A stretch of 64,000 nt of DNA from Curtobacterium sp. SGAir0471 (GCF_005490985.1 NZ_CP027869.1:1550001-1614000), one strand, 5' to 3'; counted from the first letter of the stretch, positions 27,239-36,965 are shown. Notes: a model not told the origin generated them from the sequence alone. A program made the numbers and translations.

Positions 27239-30200
27239 TACGGATCCCCTCCTGCTGCTTGGTAGCGCGCTTCGCGCATTTGGTGTCGTTTGTTTTCGAG
27301 CAACCCATCAGGATTGCTCTTGTTGGTCGGGCCGCCGAGGCGTCGAATATGGTATTCCTCGAGCCTGTCGAGGTGCTGACCAGGCGTACCGCGGTCGATC
27401 ACTCGGTACTCATAGATCGCATCCGGATTCGCCCGAGCGTGTTCGCGTTGACGTTTCTCGAAGCGCTCCAAGTCCTTGGCCTGACCGACATAAGGCTTCT
27501 GACCGCCGAGCCCATCCTCTCGCAGGTAGATCACACCTTGATGTGGGATGGGTGCTTCGTCGCCGAGCTTGTTCACCGCCGACGGCAGGTGCACTTTCGA
27601 CATTGTGCCGCCGGTCGCGGCCGACGTCGCGGCACCCTCAGCAGCGGAACCCAGGAGCTTGCCTGGCGTGAGCGGCTGACCGCTGACGACCGTGTTCGCT
27701 ACGTTCTCGACCGCGCCCTCGACGGCGTTCCCGACGAAGTGCTTGCCGAACGCGGCCCCGAGGCCGCCCCCGACCATCCCGAACGCCCCGCTGACGGCGA
27801 CCTGCCCCCAGTTGACCTCGCCGGTCGTGGCCTTCTGGATGATCGTGTCCGCGCCGGCACCGATGAGCATCCCGCCCAGCGGACCGCCGACGCCGGTGAG
27901 CATGAGTGCACCACCCGCGACGACCATCGCCCCGCCCGCCACGTACTCCCAGTTGTCCTTGAACCAGTCACCGGTTGCCGTTGCCGCCCGCGCCAGCGGC
28001 CCCTGCTCGGCGGCGGCGTACGCCTCGAGCTCGGCGTCGGTGATCGGCGCGAGGCCGAGTGGATCGACCGCATGGAGCGGGTCGTTGCCGGCGAACGAGT
28101 ACGGATTTGCGCCCCAGGCTGCCCCCGCTGGCGCGGTGATCGGGTCGGCCGAGAGGAAACCGCGGGTCGTGGGGTCGTAGGCGCGCGCGCCCATCCACTC
28201 GAGTCCGGCGACGACGGGGGTTCCGTCCGCGCCGAAGGAAAGCGCCCTCTTGGCATCGCCGGCGACCGAGGCGAGGAGCTGCCACGGATCGGCCTCGGGC
28301 GTGCTGCGGGCCGTCCGCCAGCCCGTCGCGCCGGTACCCTCCGAGCCGCCGAGCAGTCCGACGGGCGTACGGAGCACGGGGGAGTCGTCGACGGCCAGCA
28401 GGGTGGGAACGGGGGCGCCGGCGTCCCAGTCGAGTCGGACGCCGTCGACGTCGACGAGGTCGCCGAGCGCATCCACATGGGTCGATGTGCTCGACGAACC
28501 CGAGGCGATCAGACGGAGCCACCCCCGCCCGTCCCACGAGTAGCGCGTCGCCGTGCCGTCCGGGGCGGTGCTCCGCACGCGCCGGCCGCGCGCGTCGTAA
28601 TCGTGGGACGTCCGTCCCTCGGGCCCGGTCACCGCGACGAGCTGGCCCGCATCGTCGTACTCGAACGTGCGAGTGGTGTCCTCGGTGTGTTCGACGACGA
28701 GTCGGCCGGCGGCGTCGTAGGACCAAGCGGTCTCGACTCCGTCGGTGTCGGCACGGACGAGTTGCATCGCTGCGTCGTGCTCGTAGACCGTCGTCGTGCC
28801 CGGTCGCTCGATCCCGACGAGCCGACCGTCTCGATCGCGGGTCAGATGTGTCGTCGCCGTCGAGTCCCCGTCGGAGCGGGTGTGCCCGACGACGAAACCG
28901 CGGTCGTGGGACCAGGAGTCGCTCGTCCCTGCCGTGCGCACCGCCGTGAGTCGTCCGGCGCCGTCGTACTCGTGATGGACGGCGCCGAACGCGGTGTGCT
29001 CGACGGTGCCCGGCCGACCCGCGGGATCACGCTCGATGCGCGTCACGGAGCCGTCCGGCGCATGCACCGAGGTCCGCAGGCCGTCCGCGTCGTACGTCCA
29101 TCGCGTCTCTCGACCGTCCGTCACTCGGCGGACGAGGAGACCCCGCGGGTCGTACTCCAGCAGGTGGGCACTGGCAGCGTCCGGCCGGGTGTGGTCGGAG
29201 ATGGTCACGGTCCGCGAGCGCGGGTCGCGCTCGATGCGAGCGACCAGTGCGTCGTCCACGTACTGGGCCGTCTCTCGACCGGCTGCGTCGTACTCCCACC
29301 GGAGCACGGTGCCGTCGGGCTCCGTCTGGGAGACCTGGCGACCGGCAGCGTCGTACGTCGCGCTCGTCGTGCGGCCGAGGGGATCGGTCGAGGTGGCGAC
29401 CTTGTCGAGCTCGGTGTAGGTCCGCGTCGTGACTGCTCCGCGCGGATCGGTGGTACGGACGAGCCGCCCGCGATCGTCGTACTCGTAGCGCGTCACCCCG
29501 CCGAGGCCGTTGGTCGCCGCGACCAGCTGCCCCGCGGCGTCGTACCGGAACGAGCGGCGACCGAACCTCGGGTCACGTGCCTCGACCACGCGCCCCGCCC
29601 GGTCGTAGCGGTACCGGACCATCCCGAGGGCCGGCGCGTCGACGGAGATGACCCGACCGACCGCGTCGTACTCGGTGCGCTCGACGTCGCCGTTCGCAGA
29701 CGTCCGCTCGATCACACGTCCGTCGGCGTCGTAGCGGAGTGACGTCCGACCGCCGAGCGGATCCGTGGCGGTCGCCGGTCGTCCGCACCGGTCGTACGTG
29801 TAGGTCGTCGTCCGACCGGCGGGGGTGGTGACCGCAACGACGCGGCCCGCGAGGTCGCGATCGAATCGGGTCAGCCCGCCTTCGCCGTCCAGCGACTCGA
29901 CGACTCGACCAGCCGCGTCGCGCACGGTCACGGCGGACGACCCGTCGCTCTGCAGGACGCTGACCGGCCGACCCAGCGCATCGGTGCGGACACTGACGTC
30001 CTCGAACGCCGAACTGACGGTAGTGGTGCCGTCGGCGCGCTTCCGGTCGGCAGCGGTGCGGACACCCGTCGGGTCCAGGGTCGCGGTGACGGCACCGACA
30101 GCGTCGTACTCACGGATCCAGGAACCACCGGCGGGGTCGACGACGGTTCGCAGCCGCGAGAGTGCGTCGTGCACGAACCGCCACTCCGCCCCGTCGGGCA

Positions 30201-32565
30201 GGGCGACTCCGGAGACGTTGCCGAGCTCGTCGAACCGCTTGGTGGTCCGGCGGCCGAGCGGGTCGGTCGTCGCGGTCATCTTCCCGTGTGCGCCGTACTC
30301 GACCGCCGTCCGGGCTCCCATCGGATCTGTGTTGGCGATCACGCGCCCGGCATCATCGTGCTCGAACCGCCACACGCCACCGTCGGGAGCTTCGCGAGCG
30401 GTCAGCAGACCTGCCGAGTCGTAGCGGTACGAGGTCCGGGCACCGAGCGGGGTGATCGCCTCGACGACGCGTCCCGCTGCATCGCGGACGAAGCGCGCCG
30501 TCCCCCCGTCGGCCTCCTCGATCGCGACGAGGTCGCCGTGTTCGTCGTGGTGGAACGTGACGACCACGCCTGTCGGGTCTGTGCAACGCGCCAGCTGCCC
30601 GGCACGCCACTCGAGGAGCGTCCGTCCGCCGACGGGATCGGTGATGACCGACGGATCGCGGTCGTCGCCGCGGTACTCGTACTCGACGATCCCGCCGTCG
30701 GCGGTGACCACGGTGGTGGTCCGGTCCTGGTCGTCGTACGCGTACGTCACGTCGGCGCCGTCCGGGGTCACGGTGCGCGTGCGGCGTCCGCGGTCGTCGT
30801 ACCCGTGCACCGTCACTGACCCGTCCCGCTCGGTGACGGAGATCAGGTGTCCGTGCCGGTCGTAGGACATCGACTGTCGTGCGCCTTCGGCGTCGACGAT
30901 CCCGACCACACGACCGTTGCGGTCGGCGATCCAGGTGTTGGCGTTGCTGCCGTCCGTGTCGGAGACGGAGGTCACCCTGCCCTGCAGGTAGGAGAACCGG
31001 ACGGTCCGCCCGAACGGCGAGCGCTGTTCGACGACACGGCCCCGGTCGTCGTAGGTGTTGATGCACTCGACGACGCCGGTCGCGGCGGTCACCTGGTCGA
31101 TCAGGCCTGCGTCGTTCCAGCGGTAGCGTCGGGTTCCGATCTCGCCCTCGACCGCCACGAGCCGACGGAGGTCGTCGTACCGGTACTGCAGCACTCGGCC
31201 CTCGGCGGAGCGGACGGTTCCCACTCGGTCGCCGTCGTACTGCACCTCGACCTGTCGCCCGAGCTCGTGCTGCAGACGTATGATCCGGTCGTGGTCGTCT
31301 CGGTGCACATCGACGCGGCTCCCAGCACCTCGGCTACTCGAACGCCACAAGCCAGCAGGTGAGAACGACCACCACCCGCCGCCGTTGTCCTGCACGATCA
31401 TCGCGCCGTGCTCCGAGGTCAGCCAGAGGTCCTGACCGACTCCGCGACCCCAACCGTCGCCCTCGCGCGGGAAGTCGACCTGGCGCCCGTCCTCGAGCAC
31501 GATCGAGGCCAGCTCGTCGCCGAGCTCCAGACGGACGTCGAGCACCGACGACCAACCGACCCCGAACGCCCCGACTCGGGTGTCGAGCGAGTTGTACATC
31601 CGCGAGAACCGCAGGGACGCCGCAGCGCCGCCGAAGGTCAGGTCGTCCTCCGGCTCGAGGAAGTTGCCCGTCGCGGTGTTCACCGGATCGTCGGCGAACC
31701 CGTTGGTGGGTGGTGTCCCCATGGCGGAGAACGGGCCGATCGTGAAGTCGTCGCGTCCGACCGCGACCCCGGCCGACGCCAGCGCCGCCGCGATCGAGGC
31801 GTCCGAGAGCGTCGCCGGTCCGGACCCACCGCCGGCGGCCTCGAACTGCGCGGCCACCGTGTCCGCCCACGAGGCGTCGTGACCGTTGTCCGCGAGCCAG
31901 TCCTGCACCGCCGTCACGAGGGACTGTGCGTGCAACGTGCCCCAGCACGAGTTGCACCCAGACTCGTAGTCGGCCAGGGCGTTGCGGAACGACGACACGG
32001 CGCCGGACAGGGAGTCGTCGGCACCTCGGGTGGTCGAGGCGAAGGACCGGAGATCGGCCGGCACCGCCGATGACGTGCCCCCGCTGCCGCCACCGCCCGC
32101 CGGGATCGTGCGACCGCGCACCGAGACGGCATCGGCCTGGAGCTGGGGCTCCGGCTCGGGTGCCGGCGGCTTCGGGTCGTCCTCGGCGCCGAACCACGTC
32201 GACACCTCGTGCGCGGCACCGACGAAGAAGTTCTCCTCGCGCTCGCGCTTCCGGGCCTCCCACGCCTTCGCGTCGGCCCGTCGTCGGTCCTCCTGCTTCG
32301 CCGCGTCGCGCAGCTCGTCGACGAACCCGACGAGGGAGGACAGTGCGTCCGAGAGCTTGCTCGCGCTCCGCGAGGCGATGCCGGCATTGTCGGCGAACAC
32401 CTGCGAGAAGTACCCGCGGAACTCGCGTTCCGCGTTCGTCACCGCAGCGGAGCGCGTCGCCGTCTGTCCGTCGATCGCGGACCCCAGGTTGCGCGCCGCG
32501 GTCTTCAGCGCGTCAGCGTCGCCGTACGAGTACCCCGTCGGATCGTTGCCGTGGACCTTTGCCAT
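27235..32565 (-). CDS. RHS/YD-repeat polymorphic toxin with GIY-YIG-type nuclease tip
   Basis: A 1776-residue protein. Residues 1-110 are helical and WXG100/LXG-like, and a second helical segment has a C-W-G turn. No signal peptide is seen, so export by a type VII (Esx) system is the likely route. A DUF6531 module begins near 291 (DPVNTATGNFLEPEDDLTF). Dozens of YD repeats (YDAAGR type) run to about 1470 and form the RHS shell, ending in the core GARAYDPTTRGFLSADPI and NPYSFAGNDPLHAVDPLGL. A glycine-rich hydrophobic linker follows. Residues 1676-1776 (GVIYLREDG, PYVGQAKDLERF, REH, LDRLEEYHIRRLGGPTN) match a GIY-YIG nuclease fold. The ATG follows GGGGGGAG. The final 100 codons are richer in A and T than the shell. 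Confidence 0.9.
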   Translation of the reverse strand: MAKVHGNDPTGYSYGDADALKTAARNLGSAIDGQTATRSAAVTNAEREFRGYFSQVFADNAGIASRSASKLSDALSSLVGFVDELRDAAKQEDRRRADAKAWEARKREREENFFVGAAHEVSTWFGAEDDPKPPAPEPEPQLQADAVSVRGRTIPAGGGGSGGTSSAVPADLRSFASTTRGADDSLSGAVSSFRNALADYESGCNSCWGTLHAQSLVTAVQDWLADNGHDASWADTVAAQFEAAGGGSGPATLSDASIAAALASAGVAVGRDDFTIGPFSAMGTPPTNGFADDPVNTATGNFLEPEDDLTFGGAAASLRFSRMYNSLDTRVGAFGVGWSSVLDVRLELGDELASIVLEDGRQVDFPREGDGWGRGVGQDLWLTSEHGAMIVQDNGGGWWSFSPAGLWRSSSRGAGSRVDVHRDDHDRIIRLQHELGRQVEVQYDGDRVGTVRSAEGRVLQYRYDDLRRLVAVEGEIGTRRYRWNDAGLIDQVTAATGVVECINTYDDRGRVVEQRSPFGRTVRFSYLQGRVTSVSDTDGSNANTWIADRNGRVVGIVDAEGARQSMSYDRHGHLISVTERDGSVTVHGYDDRGRRTRTVTPDGADVTYAYDDQDRTTTVVTADGGIVEYEYRGDDRDPSVITDPVGGRTLLEWRAGQLARCTDPTGVVVTFHHDEHGDLVAIEEADGGTARFVRDAAGRVVEAITPLGARTSYRYDSAGLLTAREAPDGGVWRFEHDDAGRVIANTDPMGARTAVEYGAHGKMTATTDPLGRRTTKRFDELGNVSGVALPDGAEWRFVHDALSRLRTVVDPAGGSWIREYDAVGAVTATLDPTGVRTAADRKRADGTTTVSSAFEDVSVRTDALGRPVSVLQSDGSSAVTVRDAAGRVVESLDGEGGLTRFDRDLAGRVVAVTTPAGRTTTYTYDRCGRPATATDPLGGRTSLRYDADGRVIERTSANGDVERTEYDAVGRVISVDAPALGMVRYRYDRAGRVVEARDPRFGRRSFRYDAAGQLVAATNGLGGVTRYEYDDRGRLVRTTDPRGAVTTRTYTELDKVATSTDPLGRTTSATYDAAGRQVSQTEPDGTVLRWEYDAAGRETAQYVDDALVARIERDPRSRTVTISDHTRPDAASAHLLEYDPRGLLVRRVTDGRETRWTYDADGLRTSVHAPDGSVTRIERDPAGRPGTVEHTAFGAVHHEYDGAGRLTAVRTAGTSDSWSHDRGFVVGHTRSDGDSTATTHLTRDRDGRLVGIERPGTTTVYEHDAAMQLVRADTDGVETAWSYDAAGRLVVEHTEDTTRTFEYDDAGQLVAVTGPEGRTSHDYDARGRRVRSTAPDGTATRYSWDGRGWLRLIASGSSSTSTHVDALGDLVDVDGVRLDWDAGAPVPTLLAVDDSPVLRTPVGLLGGSEGTGATGWRTARSTPEADPWQLLASVAGDAKRALSFGADGTPVVAGLEWMGARAYDPTTRGFLSADPITAPAGAAWGANPYSFAGNDPLHAVDPLGLAPITDAELEAYAAAEQGPLARAATATGDWFKDNWEYVAGGAMVVAGGALMLTGVGGPLGGMLIGAGADTIIQKATTGEVNWGQVAVSGAFGMVGGGLGAAFGKHFVGNAVEGAVENVANTVVSGQPLTPGKLLGSAAEGAATSAATGGTMSKVHLPSAVNKLGDEAPIPHQGVIYLREDGLGGQKPYVGQAKDLERFEKRQREHARANPDAIYEYRVIDRGTPGQHLDRLEEYHIRRLGGPTNKSNPDGLLENKRHQMREARYQAAGGDPY

Positions 32566-32647
32566 GTCGTCTCCCCCCGATGACTCCTCGATCTTGGCAC
32601 GGCAGCAGCGAGGATGACCAGCGAGGGAAATGTCGCGTACCGACGGA

Positions 32648-32699
32648 CTGACGGACTGGAGGCACGGCGCCAGCTGGCACTGTGCCTCCCGTCCGTCAG
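32648..32699. repeat. Family A palindrome, copy 4 (imperfect)
   Basis: CTGACGGACTGGAGGC pairs with the reverse arm ending GCCTCCCGTCCGTCAG. The centre is GCCAGCTGGC with mismatches either side. It follows the sufE stop on the minus strand and precedes the toxin gene. Confidence 0.85.
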
Positions 32700-32709
32700 C
32701 AGGTCGCGA

Positions 32710-33162
32710 TCAGGCCGCGACGGCCGCCCGCACCTGCCGCTGCACCCGACCGAGCATGCCGACCATGCCCCGGATCCGCAGCGGACTGACCGCCTCGGTG
32801 AGCCCGAGCGTCAGCGGGTAGTCCACCGGCACCGCCAGCACCTCGGTCGCGGTCAGCCCCGACAGCCCCTGCGCCAGGATCGACGCGAAGCCACGGGTGG
32901 TCGGTGCCTCACGCGGAGCGGTCGCGTGCATCCGGACCACGTCCGACGCGTCACCCTCGGCACCAACCGTGACGGTGATGAACACGGGGGACTGGCACTC
33001 CTCGACGCGTTCGAGCTCGTCCTCGTGCCCCTGCAGCCGCTCGGGCAGTGCGGGGAGCTCGTCGGAGAACTCGAGGAGCAACTGCAACCGGTCCTGCTGG
33101 GACAGCTCGAGGAAGTCGTCGCGGATCTCGGCGAGGGAGGAGGGGAGTGGTGCGTCCGTCAT
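32710..33162 (-). CDS. sufE: SufE family cysteine desulfurase activator
   Basis: A 150-residue protein. SufE takes persulfide sulfur from the SufS cysteine desulfurase through one cysteine, here C56 in VEECQSPVF. The family tail [25 protein letters not shown] is clear. Its ATG overlaps the sulfurtransferase stop by four bases, the usual actinobacterial pairing. The partner SufS is not in the window. Confidence 0.9.
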   Translation of the reverse strand: MTDAPLPSSLAEIRDDFLELSQQDRLQLLLEFSDELPALPERLQGHEDELERVEECQSPVFITVTVGAEGDASDVVRMHATAPREAPTTRGFASILAQGLSGLTATEVLAVPVDYPLTLGLTEAVSPLRIRGMVGMLGRVQRQVRAAVAA

Positions 33163-34070
33163 CGGGAAGGAACGGTACCCGGCTCGGAACCCGTGGCGAT
33201 CGGGACGCGCACGGCGCTGCCCCACTCGGTCCACGATCCGTCGTAGTTCCGGACGTTCTCGTATCCGAGCAGGTGCTGCAGCACGAACCAGGTGTGGCTC
33301 GAGCGCTCGCCGATGCGGCAGTACGCGATGACCTCGTCGGCGTCACCGATGCCGGCACCCTCGCGGTACACGGCGTCGAGTTCCTCGCGGCTCTTGAACG
33401 TGCCGTCGGCAGCGGCCGCGGTGGCCCAGGGGATGTTCACGGCGGTGGGGACGTGCCCCGCGCGCAGGGCGCCCTCCTCCGGGTAGTCCGGCGCGGTGGT
33501 GCGCTCGCCGGAGTACTCGGGGGCGCTGCGCACGTCGATGAGCGGCTTGCCGAGGTGCTCGAGCACGTCGTCCTTGAAGGCGCGGACCTGCTCGTCGCGG
33601 CGCTCCACGACGGGGTACTCGACCGGGGTGACCTCGGGGCGGTCGGTGGTGAGTGCACGGTCCTCGGCGATCCACTTCGCCCGGCCGCCGTCGAGCAGAC
33701 GGACGTCCTCGTGCCCGAACAGGGTGAAGACCCAGAGGGCGTACGCGGCCCACCAGTTGTTCTTGTCGCCGTAGATCACGACGGTGGTGTCGCGGGCGAT
33801 GCCCTTGCCGCCGACGAGTCGGGCGAACGCCTCGCCGTCGATGTAGTCGCGCTGGACGGAGTCGTTGAGGTCGGTGTGCCAGTCGATCTTCACCGCGCCG
33901 GGGACGTGGCCCGTCTCGTAGAGCAGGACGTCCTCGTCGGACTCGACGACGACCAGGTCGGGGGAGCGCGTGCCGGCGTCGAGCTGCTCCTGGAGCCACT
34001 CGGTCGACACCAGGCGCTCCGGGTGGGCGTAGGCGGCGAACTTCTCGGACGGGTCGACCGGTGCGGTCAT
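33159..34070 (-). CDS. sseA: Thiosulfate/3-mercaptopyruvate sulfurtransferase (double rhodanese)
   Basis: A 303-residue protein with two rhodanese domains. The N-terminal one is inactive-looking ([30 protein letters not shown]) and the C-terminal one carries the nucleophile C251 in [14 protein letters not shown]. The CRIGERS loop points to thiosulfate as donor; the exact substrate is not certain. The ATG has GGAGG upstream. It is operonic with sufE, so it may feed persulfide sulfur to that pathway. Confidence 0.9.
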   Translation of the reverse strand: MTAPVDPSEKFAAYAHPERLVSTEWLQEQLDAGTRSPDLVVVESDEDVLLYETGHVPGAVKIDWHTDLNDSVQRDYIDGEAFARLVGGKGIARDTTVVIYGDKNNWWAAYALWVFTLFGHEDVRLLDGGRAKWIAEDRALTTDRPEVTPVEYPVVERRDEQVRAFKDDVLEHLGKPLIDVRSAPEYSGERTTAPDYPEEGALRAGHVPTAVNIPWATAAAADGTFKSREELDAVYREGAGIGDADEVIAYCRIGERSSHTWFVLQHLLGYENVRNYDGSWTEWGSAVRVPIATGSEPGTVPSR

Positions 34071-34212
34071 CGGGGGTACCTCCAGGTGCGGGACGGCTGC
34101 GGCACGGCGAGGCTAGGATCGGACCTCGGTGCCCGCGGGCAACGGTACGCGGACGTACCGACCACCACCTGCAACGTGACACCGCACGACATGCTTCCCG
34201 GAGGGGCCACAC

Positions 34213-35211
34213 TTGCCTGCACACCTCGTCGACCGCGACCCGCAGGTGACACCCCAGCAGATGGCCGCGGCGCTCGTGCCGCCGCCGCAGTTCGCCGACG
34301 CGTCGTTCGCGAGCTACCGGCCCGACCAGGAGTACCCGTCGCAGGCGGCGGTCCGCGACGCGGTCGAGGCCTTCGTCGCCACCCGGCCGGAGCCGGCGAA
34401 GCGCGGACTGTTCGGCCGCCGCCGCGAACCGGTCCAGCCGGCGCGCTCGGGCGTGTACCTGGACGGCGGGTTCGGTGTCGGCAAGACCCACCTGCTCGCC
34501 GCGGCCTACCACGCCGAGCCCTCGCGCAAGACCTTCGGCACGTTCATCGAGTACACCGCGCTCGTCGGCGCTCTCGGGTTCCAGGGCACGGTCGACCTGC
34601 TCCGCGGGACGTCCCTCGTCTGCATCGACGAGTTCGAGCTCGACGACCCGGGCGACACGATGGTGATGACGCGGCTCATCAAGGAGCTGTCCGAGTCGGG
34701 CACCCGGTTCGCGGCGACGTCGAACACCCCGCCCGGCGCCCTGGGCGAGGGCCGCTTCGCCGCTCAGGACTTCCTCCGCGAGATCCAGGCGATGTCCGAC
34801 CGGTTCGACACGATGCGGATCGACGGACTCGACTACCGCCGGCGCGCCGTGGACGAGTCCGCCCGCACGGTCGACGACGTCGCCGGTGCCCTGCCCGAGG
34901 GGTCGACGACGCTCGACGACTTCCGCGCGGTGGTCGCCCACCTGGCCAGCGTGCACCCGTCGAAGTACGTCGCCCTGGTCGAGGGGCTCGACGCCGTCGG
35001 GCTCACCGACGTGCAGGCGTTCACCGACCAGACCGACGCGCTGCGCTGGGTGGCGCTCGTCGACCGCCTCTACGACGCGCAGGTCCGCATCGTCGCGTCC
35101 GGTACGCCCCTCGACCAGGTCTACCCGCAGGCGATGCTCGACGGCGGCTACCGCAAGAAGTACCTGCGCGCCGCATCGCGCGTGGTCGCGCTCTCCCGCG
35201 CAGCCGACTGA
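34213..35211 (+). CDS. zapE: ZapE/AFG1-type cell-division ATPase
   Basis: A 332-residue P-loop ATPase. Walker A is GGFGVGKTHLL near residue 84, Walker B is LVCIDEFELDDPGD near 135 and an arginine-containing sensor region is TRLIKELSESGTRFAATSNTPP. Relatives in proteobacteria (ZapE) interact with FtsZ, and eukaryotic AFG1 assists mitochondrial proteases. The role in actinobacteria is less clear. The start is TTG with GGAGGGG upstream. It is divergent from sseA. Confidence 0.85.
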   Translation: MPAHLVDRDPQVTPQQMAAALVPPPQFADASFASYRPDQEYPSQAAVRDAVEAFVATRPEPAKRGLFGRRREPVQPARSGVYLDGGFGVGKTHLLAAAYHAEPSRKTFGTFIEYTALVGALGFQGTVDLLRGTSLVCIDEFELDDPGDTMVMTRLIKELSESGTRFAATSNTPPGALGEGRFAAQDFLREIQAMSDRFDTMRIDGLDYRRRAVDESARTVDDVAGALPEGSTTLDDFRAVVAHLASVHPSKYVALVEGLDAVGLTDVQAFTDQTDALRWVALVDRLYDAQVRIVASGTPLDQVYPQAMLDGGYRKKYLRAASRVVALSRAAD

Positions 35212-35221
35212 GCCACCCTGC

Positions 35222-35263
35222 GGACGGGAGGCGCGTGGCGGATCCGCCACGGGCCTCCCGTCC
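35222..35263. repeat. Family A loopless palindrome, copy 5
   Basis: A 42-bp palindrome centred on GGATCC, with arms GGACGGGAGGC and a single mismatch. It follows zapE. Confidence 0.9.
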
Positions 35264-35344
35264 GACACGTCCGGCGTCCCGTCAGCGGTGTCGGACCGGT
35301 CTTCCGGCATCCGGAAACACACCGTTCACACGGGAGCGCAACGC

Positions 35345-35360
35345 GTTACACCCGCGAAAC
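35345..35360 (+). promoter_or_regulatory. GlnR-type binding site upstream of amt
   Basis: GTTAC, six bases, GAAAC is an exact match to the actinobacterial GlnR half-site pair (gTnAC-n6-GaAAC). It lies about 93 bases before the amt start. Further GAAAC motifs lie at 35314 and 35378. GlnR activates ammonium transport under nitrogen limitation in Streptomyces and Mycobacterium. Confidence 0.6.
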
Positions 35361-35452
35361 ACATCGTGCTCCCTCGCGAAACGTCGCCTCGCCAGACTCA
35401 TCAGCACCCGAGGCGGAACCGAGAGCCGCCTGCATTCGCGAGAGGTGAACAG

Positions 35453-36727
35453 ATGCTTGATCAGGGCAACACGGCATTCGTGTTGATCATGGCGGCGCTG
35501 GTGTTGTTCATGACACCCGGCCTGGCCTTCTTCTACGGCGGCCTGGTGAAGGCCAAGTCCGTCATCAGCATGATGATGATGTCCTTCGGAGCGATCGCCC
35601 TGGTCGGCGTCCTCTGGGTGCTCTACGGCTACGCGATCGCCTTCGCCAACCACGGCGCGGGCACGAACGTGGCGGGCATCGTCGGGTTCTTCAGCATCGA
35701 CTGGAACCAGATCGGCCTCGGTCAGGCGTTCGAGGAGGCCAAGGCGTCGACCATCAACGCGGCGTACCCGTCGATGGCGTTCGTCGGCTTCCAGGCAACC
35801 TTCGCGATCATCACCGTCGCCCTGATCTCCGGAGCGATCGCCGACCGCGCCAAGTTCGGCGCGTGGATGATCTTCGCCGGCGTCTGGGTCACCGTCGTCT
35901 ACTTCCCGGTCGCCTCGTGGGTGTTCAACCTCACCTCGGGCATGTTCGCCACGTGGGGCGTCATCGACTTCGCCGGTGGCACCGCGGTGCACATCAACGC
36001 CGGTGCGGCGGGTCTCGCCCTGGCGCTCGTGCTCGGCAAGCGCGTCGGCTTCGCCAAGGGCGCCCACAAGCCGCACAACCCGCCCTTCGTGCTCCTCGGG
36101 GCTGCCATCCTCTGGTTCGGCTGGTTCGGCTTCAACGCCGGCTCGGAGGGCGCCGCCGACGGCATCGCCTCGCTCGCCTGGGTGAACACCCTCGCCGCCC
36201 CGGCCGCCGCGATCCTCGGCTGGCTGCTCATCGAGAAGATCAAGGACGGCAAGGCCACCTCGGTCGGCGCCGCCTCGGGTGCCGTCGCCGGTCTCGTCGC
36301 CATCACCCCGGCCTGCGCCGCCCTGACCCCGGGCTGGGGCATCCTGCTCGGCTTCCTCGCCGGTGTGGTCTGCTGCTTCGCGATCGACTGGAAGTACCGT
36401 CTCGGCTTCGACGACTCGCTCGACGTCGTGGGCGTCCACCTGGTCGGCGGCATCTTCGGCACGCTCTACCTCGGCTTCTTCGCCGACACCACCGGCCTCA
36501 TCTACTCGGGCTCGTTCGAGCAGCTCGGCAAGCAGGCCGTCGCCGCCCTGACGGTCCTCGTCTACTCGTTCGTCCTGGCCTTCGTGATCGGCTTCGCCAT
36601 CGAGAAGACCATCGGCTTCCGCGTCAAGACCGAGGACGAGGTCGCCGGCATCGACACCGCGGTCCACGGCGAAGAGGGCTACGTCCTCTACGAGGAGCGC
36701 GACGAGACCCCGGTCTCGGTCCGCTAG
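35453..36727 (+). CDS. amt: Ammonium transporter
   Basis: A 424-residue Amt/MEP/Rh channel with 11 predicted membrane helices. The two pore histidines are in DFAGGTAVHINAG and VGVHLVGGIFG. Other family signatures are FMTPGLAFFYGGLVKAKSV and ALTPGWGILLG. The ATG follows GAGAGG. Unlike in many actinobacteria no glnK or glnD follows; a hairpin closes the transcript right after the stop. Nitrogen control through GlnR is suggested by the upstream site. Confidence 0.95.
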   Translation: MLDQGNTAFVLIMAALVLFMTPGLAFFYGGLVKAKSVISMMMMSFGAIALVGVLWVLYGYAIAFANHGAGTNVAGIVGFFSIDWNQIGLGQAFEEAKASTINAAYPSMAFVGFQATFAIITVALISGAIADRAKFGAWMIFAGVWVTVVYFPVASWVFNLTSGMFATWGVIDFAGGTAVHINAGAAGLALALVLGKRVGFAKGAHKPHNPPFVLLGAAILWFGWFGFNAGSEGAADGIASLAWVNTLAAPAAAILGWLLIEKIKDGKATSVGAASGAVAGLVAITPACAALTPGWGILLGFLAGVVCCFAIDWKYRLGFDDSLDVVGVHLVGGIFGTLYLGFFADTTGLIYSGSFEQLGKQAVAALTVLVYSFVLAFVIGFAIEKTIGFRVKTEDEVAGIDTAVHGEEGYVLYEERDETPVSVR

Positions 36728-36740
36728 GCACCGCACCACC

Positions 36741-36792
36741 CGCACGACGGGCCCCGCGCACACAGCAGGCGCGGGGCCCGTCGTCGTGTGCG
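36741..36792. terminator. Strong hairpin terminator after amt
   Basis: CGACGGGCCCCGCGC pairs perfectly with GCGCGGGGCCCGTCG around a 9-base loop; flanking CGCA/TGCG extends it. It starts 14 bases after the amt stop. Confidence 0.88.
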
Positions 36793-36817
36793 GGCGTCGC
36801 GTGTAGGGCGTCTCGTT

Positions 36818-36880
36818 TGAACCAGGGATCCGACATCGAACCAGGCCAGCGGGCTGGTTCGATGTCGGAACGGTGGTTCA
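36818..36880. repeat. Family B long palindrome, copy 2
   Basis: The stem CCGACATCGAACCAG / CTGGTTCGATGTCGG is the same as in copy 1, again enclosed by an outer GAACCA/TGGTTC pair. Confidence 0.85.
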
Positions 36881-36912
36881 ACTGCAGCCACCGGCACACG
36901 GAGTGACGCGAC

Positions 36913-36965
36913 CACGGCCGGGAGGCGCGGTGCGGGTCCGACCCGCACCGCGCCTCCCGGCCGTG
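36913..36965. repeat. Family A palindrome, copy 6
   Basis: CACGGCCGGGAGGCGCGGTG pairs with its reverse complement on the right; the centre is GCGGGTCCGACCCGC, a slightly longer core than other copies. It lies between the amt terminator and the aldo/keto reductase stop. Confidence 0.9.

Noticed and set aside
27259..29742. An 827-codon open frame on the plus strand opposite the RHS gene
   Set aside because: It is antisense to YD repeats with no coherent domain.
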